NCBI GenBank assembly: GCA_017504065.1
Contig: JAFVRU010000104.1
Coordinates: 1 to 10,295, forward strand
DNA from: Clostridia bacterium
Lineage (GTDB): Bacteria > Bacillota > Clostridia > Christensenellales > Borkfalkiaceae
Direction: 5' to 3'
Length of the DNA: 10,295 bases
The position numbers were made by a program, and so were the translations under genes. The notes under the pieces are model-generated. The model was not told the DNA's origin and did no database searches. It saw only the letters and a list, made by a program, of their open reading frames with translations. Shown here in pieces: positions 1 to 6,147 of the stretch. Position 1 is the stretch's first letter. Each line of letters begins with the position of its first letter.

Positions 1-397
1 CGAGATAGTTTTGGAACTCCCCAAACGCTCTACCCGAGTTTTTAAACACTTCTTTATCGCTTACCGTCTGATACGTTACCGTATTTTCAATGAAATCGTA
101 CATACGATAACACTCCGCGCCCTTGAGATACGGCGCGCCGTCCTTGGTCGGGACTACGTACAACGTTTCAATGCCGCGAGCGCGCAAATGTTCCGTAACC
201 CCACAAATATTCGCCATCAAGCCATCGGGATCGCTGAATACTTTCGTATTCATTTTTTGCATAATATAACGTTTTTCCGTCGTAGTTACCAGCAACGTTT
301 GATTGATATGCCCTTCGCCGTACGGACAAATTTCCGTAACTTCGCCTACGATACAAAATTTTTCTGCTATCGTTTTCAATTCCTGCGTATAATTCAT
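1..397 (-). CDS. Sugar-kinase-like phosphotransferase (APH/NahK-like), 5' part only
   Basis: This gene starts at ATG 397 and runs off the left edge, giving 132 codons with no stop (MNYTQELKTIAEKF...). It resembles the aminoglycoside-phosphotransferase-fold kinases, and most closely the N-acetylhexosamine 1-kinase (NahK) type that phosphorylates amino sugars at C1. The supporting signs are a glycine-rich nucleotide loop (YGEGHIN, residues 26-32), the strand RYIMQKMN (43-50) and the following VFSDPDGLMANI stretch (53-64). The catalytic HxD and Mg-binding residues lie beyond the window, so activity cannot be judged. A ribosome site (AAAGGAAG) sits about 9 bases before the ATG, and a promoter lies at 432-459. 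The gene is divergent from an AraC-family regulator, which may control it. The fold family is fairly sure, but the sugar substrate is inference. Confidence 0.72.
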   Translation of the reverse strand, partial: MNYTQELKTIAEKFCIVGEVTEICPYGEGHINQTLLVTTTEKRYIMQKMNTKVFSDPDGLMANICGVTEHLRARGIETLYVVPTKDGAPYLKGAECYRMYDFIENTVTYQTVSDKEVFKNSGRAFGEFQNYL

Positions 398-431
398 AAT
401 TCTCGTCTTCCTTTTTTATTGGGATAGCAAT

Positions 432-459
432 ATTATACTCGATTATTTCAAAAATGCAA
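432..459 (-). promoter_or_regulatory. Probable sigma-A promoter of the sugar-kinase-like gene
   Basis: Read on the minus strand, a perfect TATAAT (437 to 432) is preceded at 16 bases by TTGCAT (459 to 454), a partial match to TTGACA. Transcription would begin near 425, leaving a leader of about 28 bases with the ribosome site before ATG 397. The -10 box is strong and the -35 box is weak, which suits a promoter that needs an activator. Confidence 0.55.
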
Positions 460-505
460 GAGTAATTATTTCGGCTTTATTTGGGATTCTTTCACAAATA
501 TTTTC

Positions 506-523
506 ATGCGAAATAATGCGAAA
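506..523 (+). repeat. Tandem 8-bp direct repeat next to the AraC-type gene promoter
   Basis: ATGCGAAA occurs at 506-513 and again at 516-523. The 10-base period is about one helical turn, and the second copy ends 4 bases before the -35 box at 528. AraC-family activators commonly bind direct repeats just upstream of or overlapping the -35 box, so this is a candidate operator for autoregulation or for control of the divergent kinase gene. The repeat is directly visible; its role is inference. Confidence 0.45.
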
Positions 524-527
524 ACGA

Positions 528-556
528 TTTACAAACGCAATCGGATTTGTTATAAT
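528..556 (+). promoter_or_regulatory. Strong sigma-A promoter of the AraC-family gene
   Basis: TTTACA (528-533), a 17-base spacer and TATAAT (551-556) form a near-consensus promoter, with TG at 548-549 giving an extended -10. The expected transcription start, about 7 bases after the -10 box, falls at or next to ATG 563. The mRNA would therefore have almost no leader. Confidence 0.75.
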
Positions 557-562
557 TGCATT

Positions 563-1450
563 ATGAAAGAATCTGTGAAAGCAACAAAATTTTATATGCA
601 CAAGATTTCGAATTTGTTAAACGTGCAAAAAATCGTAACGATTCACTATCAGTCGTTAGGGAAAAATTATGTTTTCCCTACTGAAAAACACGATTTTTGG
701 GAAATCAATTACGCAGATAAGGAAAACGTTTTTATTGGCTTGGACGACAAAAAAATCGAGCTCAAGCAAGGAGAAATTCTGTTTATTAAACCCAATCAGC
801 CGCATTACGTCGAGAGTGGGAATAAAGAACCGAACTTTTTCATCATCTCCTTTACTTGCCGCTCAGAATCGATGAATTTTTTCCAAGACAAAAAATTCGC
901 CGTGCCCGAAAACTACCGTTATCTTTTGCAAAATATTATGTCGGAAGCGACGGAAACGTTTGAACTTCCCGATTTCGACCCGCAATTAACTGCGTTGAAG
1001 TTGAAAGATTCCCCCAATCTCGGCGGAGAGCAAATTATCAAAAACTCCCTGGAAAATCTTTTGATTTACTTACTTCGAACGGCACAAAACCGAGCTTCTT
1101 CGCAGGAATTCTTCGTATCGAAAATCGCGGACTCCGTTGAGCTGCAAGACGAAATCGTGCGCATTTTACTGTCCAAGGTCTACGGGAAATTCAAGTTGAG
1201 CGATTTAAGCGCGGAACTGCATTACGGCACAACGCGACTTTGTACGTTTTTCCGAGAAAAAACGGGCATGAGTATCTATCAGACGTATTTAAAACTGAAA
1301 ATTGACGAAGCCAAACGGCTGATACGGAAAAACAAATCTTTTGCGGAGATTGCGGACTGTTTATGTTTTGATTCGATCTCTACGTTTGCGTTTATTTTCA
1401 AAAAACAAGTTGGTATGACGCCAAGCGAATACCGAAACAGTATTAAATGA
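563..1450 (+). CDS. AraC-family transcriptional regulator
   Basis: This 295-residue protein has an N-terminal cupin-like sensor and a C-terminal AraC double helix-turn-helix. The sensor is visible around residues 23-95 (HDFWEINYADK, then LKQGEILFIKPNQPHYVESG), the pattern of sugar-sensing AraC proteins. The DNA-binding part covers about the last 95 residues, from KFKLSDLSAELHYGTTRLCTFF to the family hallmark FAFIFKKQVGMTPSEYRNS. ATG 563 is preferred to the in-frame ATG at 506 because the promoter at 528-556 lies between them and the extra 19 residues look non-coding. No clear Shine-Dalgarno precedes 563; ATG 596 is an alternative that keeps both domains. The ligand is probably a small carbohydrate and the likely target is the divergent sugar-kinase-like gene or itself; both points are inference. 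Confidence 0.88.
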   Translation: MKESVKATKFYMHKISNLLNVQKIVTIHYQSLGKNYVFPTEKHDFWEINYADKENVFIGLDDKKIELKQGEILFIKPNQPHYVESGNKEPNFFIISFTCRSESMNFFQDKKFAVPENYRYLLQNIMSEATETFELPDFDPQLTALKLKDSPNLGGEQIIKNSLENLLIYLLRTAQNRASSQEFFVSKIADSVELQDEIVRILLSKVYGKFKLSDLSAELHYGTTRLCTFFREKTGMSIYQTYLKLKIDEAKRLIRKNKSFAEIADCLCFDSISTFAFIFKKQVGMTPSEYRNSIK

Positions 1451-1478
1451 AAAAATCGGGTAACTACCCGATTTTTTT
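1451..1478. terminator. Bidirectional intrinsic terminator
   Basis: An 11-bp stem (1451-1461 with 1466-1476) closes a four-base AACT loop. The lower stem is A-rich on the left and T-rich on the right, so it gives a U tract in both directions. It sits directly between the regulator's stop codon (1448-1450) and the stop of the exporter gene arriving on the minus strand (1477-1479), and probably ends both transcripts. Confidence 0.88.
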
Positions 1479-2457
1479 ATTTCGTTTTTGTTGAAATTTC
1501 TCCGTTTTCGACTTGTAAAACGCAATCGGCAATCGCCAAAGCCGCAGGTCGGTGCGTTACGATCAAACACGTTTTTCCCTGTAAACTACGCACGTTTTCC
1601 AAGAGTTGTTTTTCCGTTTCTCCGTCAAGCGCCGAAGTCGCTTCGTCGAGCAATAGAATCGGACGATCAGATAAGATTGCGCGGGCTACGGCAAGACGTT
1701 GCAGCTGCCCTTCCGACAAACCGCCACCGCCTTCCGTCAACGGCGTTTCCAACTGCTGCGGCAAATCCCAAACGAAATCCGCGCAAGCCGTATGCAAAGC
1801 GGATTTGACTTTTTCCGCCAGAACCGAATCGTTGGTTTCTTTTGCAAAAAACGTTAAATTCTCATAAATCGTGCCCGAGAACAGGAAATTGCCTTGCGGT
1901 ACGTACGCGAACAATCCGCGTTCTTTTGCCGTCAACTCCATCGCTTCGCCGTCCTGAAAACTCCCTTGTAAACACAAGCTTCCCGAAGTCGGCGCGTATA
2001 CGTTCAATAAGAGTTTGAATACGGTGCTCTTGCCCGAGCCCGAAGCTCCCGTCAAACAGACGATATCTCCTTTTCGAATCGTTGCGCTCGCGGCGGAAAA
2101 TACCTGCTCCCGCCCGTAAGTAAAGGCAACGTTTTCAAAGCGAATAGCTTGCAACGAATGGTACAGCTCAGCAAAATCCGTTCGAATATTTCCCGTCGGT
2201 TCGGTAGGCAATTCGTCCAAGGTCGCCAAGCGTTCCCCACTGGATAAACGAGCATAATATACGGGGATCACGGACGAGAATGCCGACAAAGGCTGCTGCA
2301 ACTGCATTAACAGCAAGATGACCGATAAAATCGAGCCGTAATCGTCGTTACCGTTCAATACGCTAATACTACACCAAATCACCGCAAAAATCAATCCGAA
2401 ATTGTTTAAAAGTGAAAACACGCAACTCATCCACGAACGTAAAACGTTTTGGCGCAT
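1477..2457 (-). CDS. ABC exporter, C-terminal part (TM5-6 and ATPase domain), downstream of a frameshift
   Basis: This is the distal part of a type I ABC exporter half-transporter. The open frame from ATG 2457 codes for 326 residues. Residues 11-70 contain two membrane segments (starting near CVFSLLNNFGLIFAV). The ATPase domain follows from about residue 104 and is complete: Walker A GASGSGKST (137-145), Q-loop Q188, signature LSEGQ (247-251), Walker B ILLLDE (267-272) and switch H302. It overlaps the N-terminal frame by 89 bases. Its natural upstream continuation, reading FADVYYQKRM just before the ATG, shows that both pieces were once one gene (3172 to 1477) of 564 codons after removal of one base. 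ATG 2457 is probably an internal methionine and not a true start. It is the last gene of the kinase/PqqD-like/peptidase cassette and the likely exporter for its product. Confidence 0.85.
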   Translation of the reverse strand: MRQNVLRSWMSCVFSLLNNFGLIFAVIWCSISVLNGNDDYGSILSVILLLMQLQQPLSAFSSVIPVYYARLSSGERLATLDELPTEPTGNIRTDFAELYHSLQAIRFENVAFTYGREQVFSAASATIRKGDIVCLTGASGSGKSTVFKLLLNVYAPTSGSLCLQGSFQDGEAMELTAKERGLFAYVPQGNFLFSGTIYENLTFFAKETNDSVLAEKVKSALHTACADFVWDLPQQLETPLTEGGGGLSEGQLQRLAVARAILSDRPILLLDEATSALDGETEKQLLENVRSLQGKTCLIVTHRPAALAIADCVLQVENGEISTKTK

Positions 2458-3172
2458 GCGTTTTTGATAATATACGTCCGCGAATTTTCGCGCTTTTTTG
2501 GGCGCTTTTTTCTTCCGCGCCGTACGCTTTGACCGTCAACACGGACGTCAAACCTTCCTGCATGTACGCGCGGGATTTAGAATCCGCTTCCATTACTTCT
2601 TTATAGCGTTTTTTTATTTGCCTGCGAAAAAGCGCGGTGATTCCGCCGAACATACCGCCGCAAACGACGTAAATCGCTGTAAACAACGGATCGATTGTAA
2701 GTAACGCGCCAATCGCGCCGACGCCCTGCACGATCATACCGACTAGCGCAGGCAAAAATCCGACGGTATCCACCGCAATTTCTTGAATATCCGCCGTCAA
2801 TCTCGTCAACAAATCCCCGCTGTGGTATACCTGTAACGACGCGTAATCCGAACGCAAAATCTTCGAAAAGAGTTTTGTTCGCATCTCGGCGATCATTTTC
2901 GCGCGAAGTTTTTCCGAACAAAAACCCGTGATCGTTTTGAGTAAAATTCGGAGCAACAAAACGCCCAACAAAATCGCGGAAAAGATGAACAATTCTTTCT
3001 TTCTCTCGTCAGACGCGCTGTTGATCAAAAATTTCACAAGATAGGCAAACGCAAGAGAAAACGCTGTGGCGACAGCCGTTAAAAACGTCAAAAAAAGGAT
3101 AAACGCGCGATAGGGACGCGTCTCCTTTTTTAACCACAATTTTCCGTTTTGCGAAACCGTTTCGTTTTTCAT
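2369..3172 (-). CDS. ABC exporter, N-terminal membrane part, upstream of a frameshift
   Basis: This frame begins at ATG 3172 and carries TM1 to TM4 of a type I ABC exporter. Hydrophobic segments lie near residues 23-50, 60-84 and 135-180 (two adjacent spans). The linker YHSGDLLTRLTADIQEI (115-131) and the coupling-helix stretch SRAYMQEGLTSVLTVKAYGAEE match the family. Genuine homology ends at about residue 230. The remaining residues, to the stop at 2369, are out-of-frame read-through and do not look like a transporter. No ATPase domain is in this frame. The gene follows the peptidase gene by 21 bases and has only a weak ribosome site (AGAG), so it may depend on translational coupling. As it stands the transporter is either inactive or rescued by slippage. 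A sequencing error is also possible. Confidence 0.82.
   Translation of the reverse strand: MKNETVSQNGKLWLKKETRPYRAFILFLTFLTAVATAFSLAFAYLVKFLINSASDERKKELFIFSAILLGVLLLRILLKTITGFCSEKLRAKMIAEMRTKLFSKILRSDYASLQVYHSGDLLTRLTADIQEIAVDTVGFLPALVGMIVQGVGAIGALLTIDPLFTAIYVVCGGMFGGITALFRRQIKKRYKEVMEADSKSRAYMQEGLTSVLTVKAYGAEEKSAQKSAKIRGRILSKTHAPKRFTFVDELRVFTFKQFRIDFCGDLV
2485..2535 (-). other. Frameshift site within the ABC exporter gene
   Basis: The C-terminal frame is closed by a stop at 2538-2536, so the shift must lie after it, most likely in one of three coding-strand A runs: 2511-2506 (six A), 2499-2494 (six A) or 2488-2485 (four A). The two six-A runs belong to an exact 10-bp repeat with a 12-base period (2490-2499 and 2502-2511). 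Removing one A restores a continuous 564-codon reading frame (3172 to 1477 is 1696 bases, one more than a multiple of three). Confidence 0.8.
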
Positions 3173-3193
3173 AATTGCTCTAATCGTTGATAT

Positions 3194-3667
3194 TTAATTC
3201 GTACTTTTTTTAGGAAAAAACGTACGGAAAATTTTCCTGCAAATTCCGCGAATCTTTCCTTTCAGCCTAACGAAAAAACGACGGAATTTGTATGTTTTTA
3301 ATCGTCTTTCCGCATATTTTATATATTTTTTGTCCGTACAAAGCACGTGCTTACCCTTACGGAAAAACTCCACCAAAACGCCAAGAATCGCTTCTTCGGG
3401 AACGTTTTCGTCCGCATAACAATTATCGCCGCGAATGATATACCCCCCGTCAATCGGATACAAAACACGGTGTAACACGTACGCGTCGCCGCGTTTATAC
3501 AGCGCGACGTCCAAACGTTTTAACCGCTTCGTTTTCGGCTTAATCACGACGGTATCACGACGGTTTTTCAGCATCGGTAACATACTCACCCCAACCGTTG
3601 GGCCTACGTACATGCCATTTTGCTCTAATACGTCTTCAATTTTCAGCTTTTGATTGCTTTCCATCAT
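3194..3667 (-). CDS. S24/S26-family peptidase-like protein (Ser-His type, no membrane anchor)
   Basis: This 157-residue protein has the core of signal-peptidase/LexA-type serine proteases: GVSMLPML with candidate nucleophile Ser28, LKRLDVALYKRG (49-60), YVLHRVL with His66, and IIRGDN (77-82). Where bacterial signal peptidase I has a general-base lysine, this protein has His66, as in SipW and the eukaryotic ER signal peptidase. There is no N-terminal membrane helix. The last 45 residues are very basic and aromatic (KFRRFFVRLKGKIRG...FFPKK) and could bind membranes or nucleic acid. It follows the PqqD-like gene by 15 bases. GGAG abuts the first ATG (3667), so the second ATG (3664) may be the true start, or translation is coupled. 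It may cleave a peptide handled by the cassette; no substrate is visible. Confidence 0.8.
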   Translation of the reverse strand: MMESNQKLKIEDVLEQNGMYVGPTVGVSMLPMLKNRRDTVVIKPKTKRLKRLDVALYKRGDAYVLHRVLYPIDGGYIIRGDNCYADENVPEEAILGVLVEFFRKGKHVLCTDKKYIKYAERRLKTYKFRRFFVRLKGKIRGICRKIFRTFFPKKSTN

Positions 3668-3682
3668 CTCCGCGCGATACGA

Positions 3683-3946
3683 TTATTCCGTAAATCCATT
3701 TGCTTGCAACGTTTCGACAAATTTTCTAACGTCTGCTTCCGCTTGCTCGGGCGCAACGTCATACTCCCCGCAAAGCGCCGCTACACCTTCTTCAACGGTA
3801 TGTTCTTCGTTGTAGAATTTCCATAAAAACGCGCCTGTTTCATTTAAATTGATCATGCCATGGAACGTTTTACTCAATTCCCCAACGGGAACGACAACGC
3901 TTTCCCCGCCAACGACGCGAATGACAAATCCTTTTTTCAGTTTCAT
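3683..3946 (-). CDS. PqqD-like protein (RRE-type winged helix)
   Basis: This small protein of 87 residues matches the PqqD family. It has an N-terminal beta region (FVIRVVGGESVVVPVG, residues 7-22), the core LNETGAFLWKFYNEEHTVEEGVAAL (34-58), and an acidic C-terminal helix with VRKFVETLQANGF. PqqD and the related RiPP recognition elements bind leader peptides and present them to modifying enzymes. Free-standing members also occur near kinases and exporters with no known substrate. The ribosome site is TAAGGAG, which overlaps the stop codon of the kinase gene; this is strong translational coupling and suggests that the two proteins work together. It lies between the HPrK-like kinase and the peptidase genes. 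The family assignment is firm; a peptide-binding role here is inference. Confidence 0.88.
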   Translation of the reverse strand: MKLKKGFVIRVVGGESVVVPVGELSKTFHGMINLNETGAFLWKFYNEEHTVEEGVAALCGEYDVAPEQAEADVRKFVETLQANGFTE

Positions 3947-3958
3947 ATCGATTTCTCC

Positions 3959-4684
3959 TTAATTTTTCTTTATATTTTGATAGTTTAACCCCGTCATTTC
4001 TTCAAAAGACGTTTGAACGGCTTCTTCCGAAATGTTACAGCGCAACAAATACGCGGGAGTGTTCATAATCAGCCGATCGACGAGTTCCAACGTCGCCACT
4101 ACGTTTTCTTCGTCCTGCGGTAGCAAAATTTGCGTAAACAATCTCGCGGAAACTTCCGACGGAATGAGTCTTCGAATGGAATTTTCCGGCGCTTGTTCCA
4201 AAAAGCACAAGCCTTTGAGCGGCGTAGAAGCGTTACAGCCCAAGCCTTCTTTGCCCATCCAAGGCGTGCCGTACGCTAAAAAGCCGTTTTCCGTCGCCTG
4301 CAAAATGGGCTTGTCGCCATTGATGATACGAACGTTCGGTATATGTTTTAGCCAAAGCCCCGTATGCGTGGATTTGCCTGTGCCGCTACGTCCCAAAAAC
4401 GCGTAGCCGTTTCCGTCGTATTCTAAAACTGCTGCGTGCAGCAAAATACGGTTGAGCAAAGGAATTTGTTTGCAAATATTCCGATACAAACAAATATTCT
4501 CCACGTACCCGTCCGAAAAATTCCCCGAAATTTCTTTCTCTGCTCGGAATTCGTCCACCGTAACTTTTACCGACAAATCCGTAGGCGAAGTTTGATCCTT
4601 GGACAAATACGCCTTACAAAAATTTTCCGTATAGCTGCAGCGATTTTCAATTTTTATACGCAACCCTGCTATGTCGTAAATCAT
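3959..4684 (-). CDS. HPrK/PEPCK-like P-loop kinase
   Basis: This protein of 241 residues belongs to the HPr kinase/PEP carboxykinase fold group. Visible elements are LLHAAVLEYDGNGYAFLG (81-98), in which His83 aligns with the active-site His of HPr kinase, then Walker A GRSGTGKST (98-106), an acidic metal site NGDKP (122-126), and GTPWMGKEG (139-147), which is more like PEP carboxykinase. It is shorter than HPr kinase and lacks that enzyme's N-terminal domain, so it is not the carbon-catabolite HprK. Relatives phosphorylate a serine of lasso peptides, and others sit beside PqqD-like genes with unknown targets. It starts at ATG 4684 after a good site (AGGGGAG), 16 bases beyond purB. It probably phosphorylates a peptide, a protein or a small molecule; the target is unknown. 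Confidence 0.82.
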   Translation of the reverse strand: MIYDIAGLRIKIENRCSYTENFCKAYLSKDQTSPTDLSVKVTVDEFRAEKEISGNFSDGYVENICLYRNICKQIPLLNRILLHAAVLEYDGNGYAFLGRSGTGKSTHTGLWLKHIPNVRIINGDKPILQATENGFLAYGTPWMGKEGLGCNASTPLKGLCFLEQAPENSIRRLIPSEVSARLFTQILLPQDEENVVATLELVDRLIMNTPAYLLRCNISEEAVQTSFEEMTGLNYQNIKKN

Positions 4685-4700
4685 AATTCTCCCCTAAAAA

Positions 4701-6137
4701 TTAGACTCTTACGTCGCCTTTTTCACCCAGATATTCGGCGTGCTTTTCCAAAATCGGTTGAATCTCGTTTTGAATAAATTCCAACGTTTGCGACGGAGCT
4801 CTACCGATGTATTTTTTCGCGTCCAACACGTCGTCTAAACGTTCCCAAACCGGCTGGAACAATTCGTCCTGTTTGATCAATTCGATCAAGTTGTTTTCCT
4901 TGCCTTCGACTTTAACGTTTTTCCCCGCTTCCATGGACAGGATACGGATACGTTCGTGCAATTCCTGACGGTCTCCGCCGGCTTTCACGCATTCCATCAT
5001 GATATTTTCCGTAGCCATAAACGGCAACTCCGCGCGAATATGTTTTTCGATTACCTTTTCGTATACGACAAGGTTTTCCGCTACGTTCATATAAATATTT
5101 AGAATCGCGTCCACGGTCAAAAACGCTTGTGCATTGACAATTCGACGATTTGCCGAGTCGTCCAACGTACGTTCGAACCATTGCGTCGAAGCCGTAATCG
5201 CGCTGTTCATCGGCAAAGAAAGCATATACCGAGCCAACGCTCCAATCCGTTCCGAACGCATAGGATTGCGCTTATACGCCATTGCCGAAGACCCGATTTG
5301 CTTCTTTTCGAACGGTTCTTCGATTTCTTTCATGTTTTGCAAAATGCGAATATCGTTCGAGAATTTATACGCGCTTTGCGCAATTTGGGAAAGCACGCAT
5401 AAAACGTTATAATCCAACTTTCTCGGATACGTTTGTCCCGTTACTCCGTATACTTTCTCGTAGCCGAGCTTGGAAACCACTCGCTTTTCAAGCTCTTTCA
5501 CCTTTTCTTCGTCGCCGTTAAAGAGCTCCAAAAAGCTTGCTTGCGTACCCGTCGTGCCCTTTACGCCGCGCAAACGGAGCGTTTCTTTGACGTGGACTAA
5601 GTTGTAATAATCCATTTCCAAGTCCTGCAGCCAAAGGGTCGCGCGTTTGCCAACCGTCGTCAACTGCGCGGGCTGTAAATGCGTAAACCCAAGCGTCGGC
5701 ACGTCTTTGTATTGCAAAGCGAATTTTTGCAGTTTATCCATCACGTTGACGAGCTTTTTGAGCAAAATCTCCAAAGCGTCGTCTAACATGATCGCTTCCG
5801 AATTGCAATCCACAAAGCAACTCGTTGCGCCGAGATGAATAATCGGCATGGCCTTTTTTGCATACGCGCCGTAGGCTTTTACGTGCGCCATAACGTCATG
5901 GCGGACTTCTCTTTCAAACTTCGCGGCGAGCTCGTAATCGATATCGTCAGCGTAAGACTTCAACTCGTCAACCTGTTCCTGCGAAACGTTCAAACCGAGC
6001 TCCATCTCCGATTCCGCCAAAGCAATCCAGAGCTTTCTCCAAAGCTTAAACCGTTTCTCGTCGGAAAAGGCGTGCTGCATTTCCTTGCTTGCATAGCGCG
6101 TCGTTAAAGGATTATTGTAAATACCGTTGTCAATCAT
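4701..6137 (-). CDS. purB: Adenylosuccinate lyase
   Basis: This fumarase-superfamily enzyme of 478 residues acts twice in purine synthesis. It releases fumarate from SAICAR to give AICAR, and from adenylosuccinate to give AMP. Signatures are RHDVMAH (79-85), TLGFTHLQPAQLTTVGKR (148-165) with catalytic His153, and the mobile loop SSAMAYKRNPMRSER (283-297) containing the catalytic serine. WFERTLDDSANRR and LPFMATENI follow further on. The length and wording are closer to the roughly 480-residue animal-type enzyme than to the roughly 430-residue Bacillus enzyme. The start at ATG 6137 has AAGGGA 6 bases upstream, and the cyclophilin stop is only 10 bases away. It is the middle gene of the minus-strand unit, with the kinase/PqqD-like cassette directly downstream and no terminator between. 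Confidence 0.97.
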   Translation of the reverse strand: MIDNGIYNNPLTTRYASKEMQHAFSDEKRFKLWRKLWIALAESEMELGLNVSQEQVDELKSYADDIDYELAAKFEREVRHDVMAHVKAYGAYAKKAMPIIHLGATSCFVDCNSEAIMLDDALEILLKKLVNVMDKLQKFALQYKDVPTLGFTHLQPAQLTTVGKRATLWLQDLEMDYYNLVHVKETLRLRGVKGTTGTQASFLELFNGDEEKVKELEKRVVSKLGYEKVYGVTGQTYPRKLDYNVLCVLSQIAQSAYKFSNDIRILQNMKEIEEPFEKKQIGSSAMAYKRNPMRSERIGALARYMLSLPMNSAITASTQWFERTLDDSANRRIVNAQAFLTVDAILNIYMNVAENLVVYEKVIEKHIRAELPFMATENIMMECVKAGGDRQELHERIRILSMEAGKNVKVEGKENNLIELIKQDELFQPVWERLDDVLDAKKYIGRAPSQTLEFIQNEIQPILEKHAEYLGEKGDVRV

Positions 6138-6147
6138 AGCTTCCCTT

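Larger units (their letters stand above)
485..581. repeat. Dispersed inverted repeat flanking the araC-type promoter
   Basis: GATTCTTTC at 485-493 is the exact reverse complement of GAAAGAATC at 565-573. The overlapping CTTTCACA at 489-496 is the reverse complement of TGTGAAAG at 574-581. The arms lie about 70 bases apart on either side of the promoter at 528-556. They could be paired regulator-binding sites that allow DNA looping, but the AT-rich composition makes chance matches of this length possible. Confidence 0.3.

Noticed and set aside
11..427. Plus-strand open frame of 138 codons at the left edge
   Set aside because: Antisense to the kinase-like gene, whose protein has clear family motifs and a ribosome site.
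506..562. Upstream in-frame start for the AraC-family gene at 506
   Set aside because: The promoter at 528-556 and the direct repeat lie inside this extension, and its 19 residues look non-coding.
2494..2511. Programmed -1 ribosomal frameshift at A AAA AAG in the exporter gene
   Set aside because: A -1 slip leads to the third frame, not to the ATPase frame. The needed shift is +1 (or loss of one base), so a classical -1 signal cannot explain it.
1477..4684. Lasso peptide or radical SAM (sactipeptide-like) biosynthetic cluster
   Set aside because: The kinase, PqqD-like and exporter genes recall such clusters, but the cyclase, leader protease of the transglutaminase type, radical SAM enzyme and precursor are all absent.
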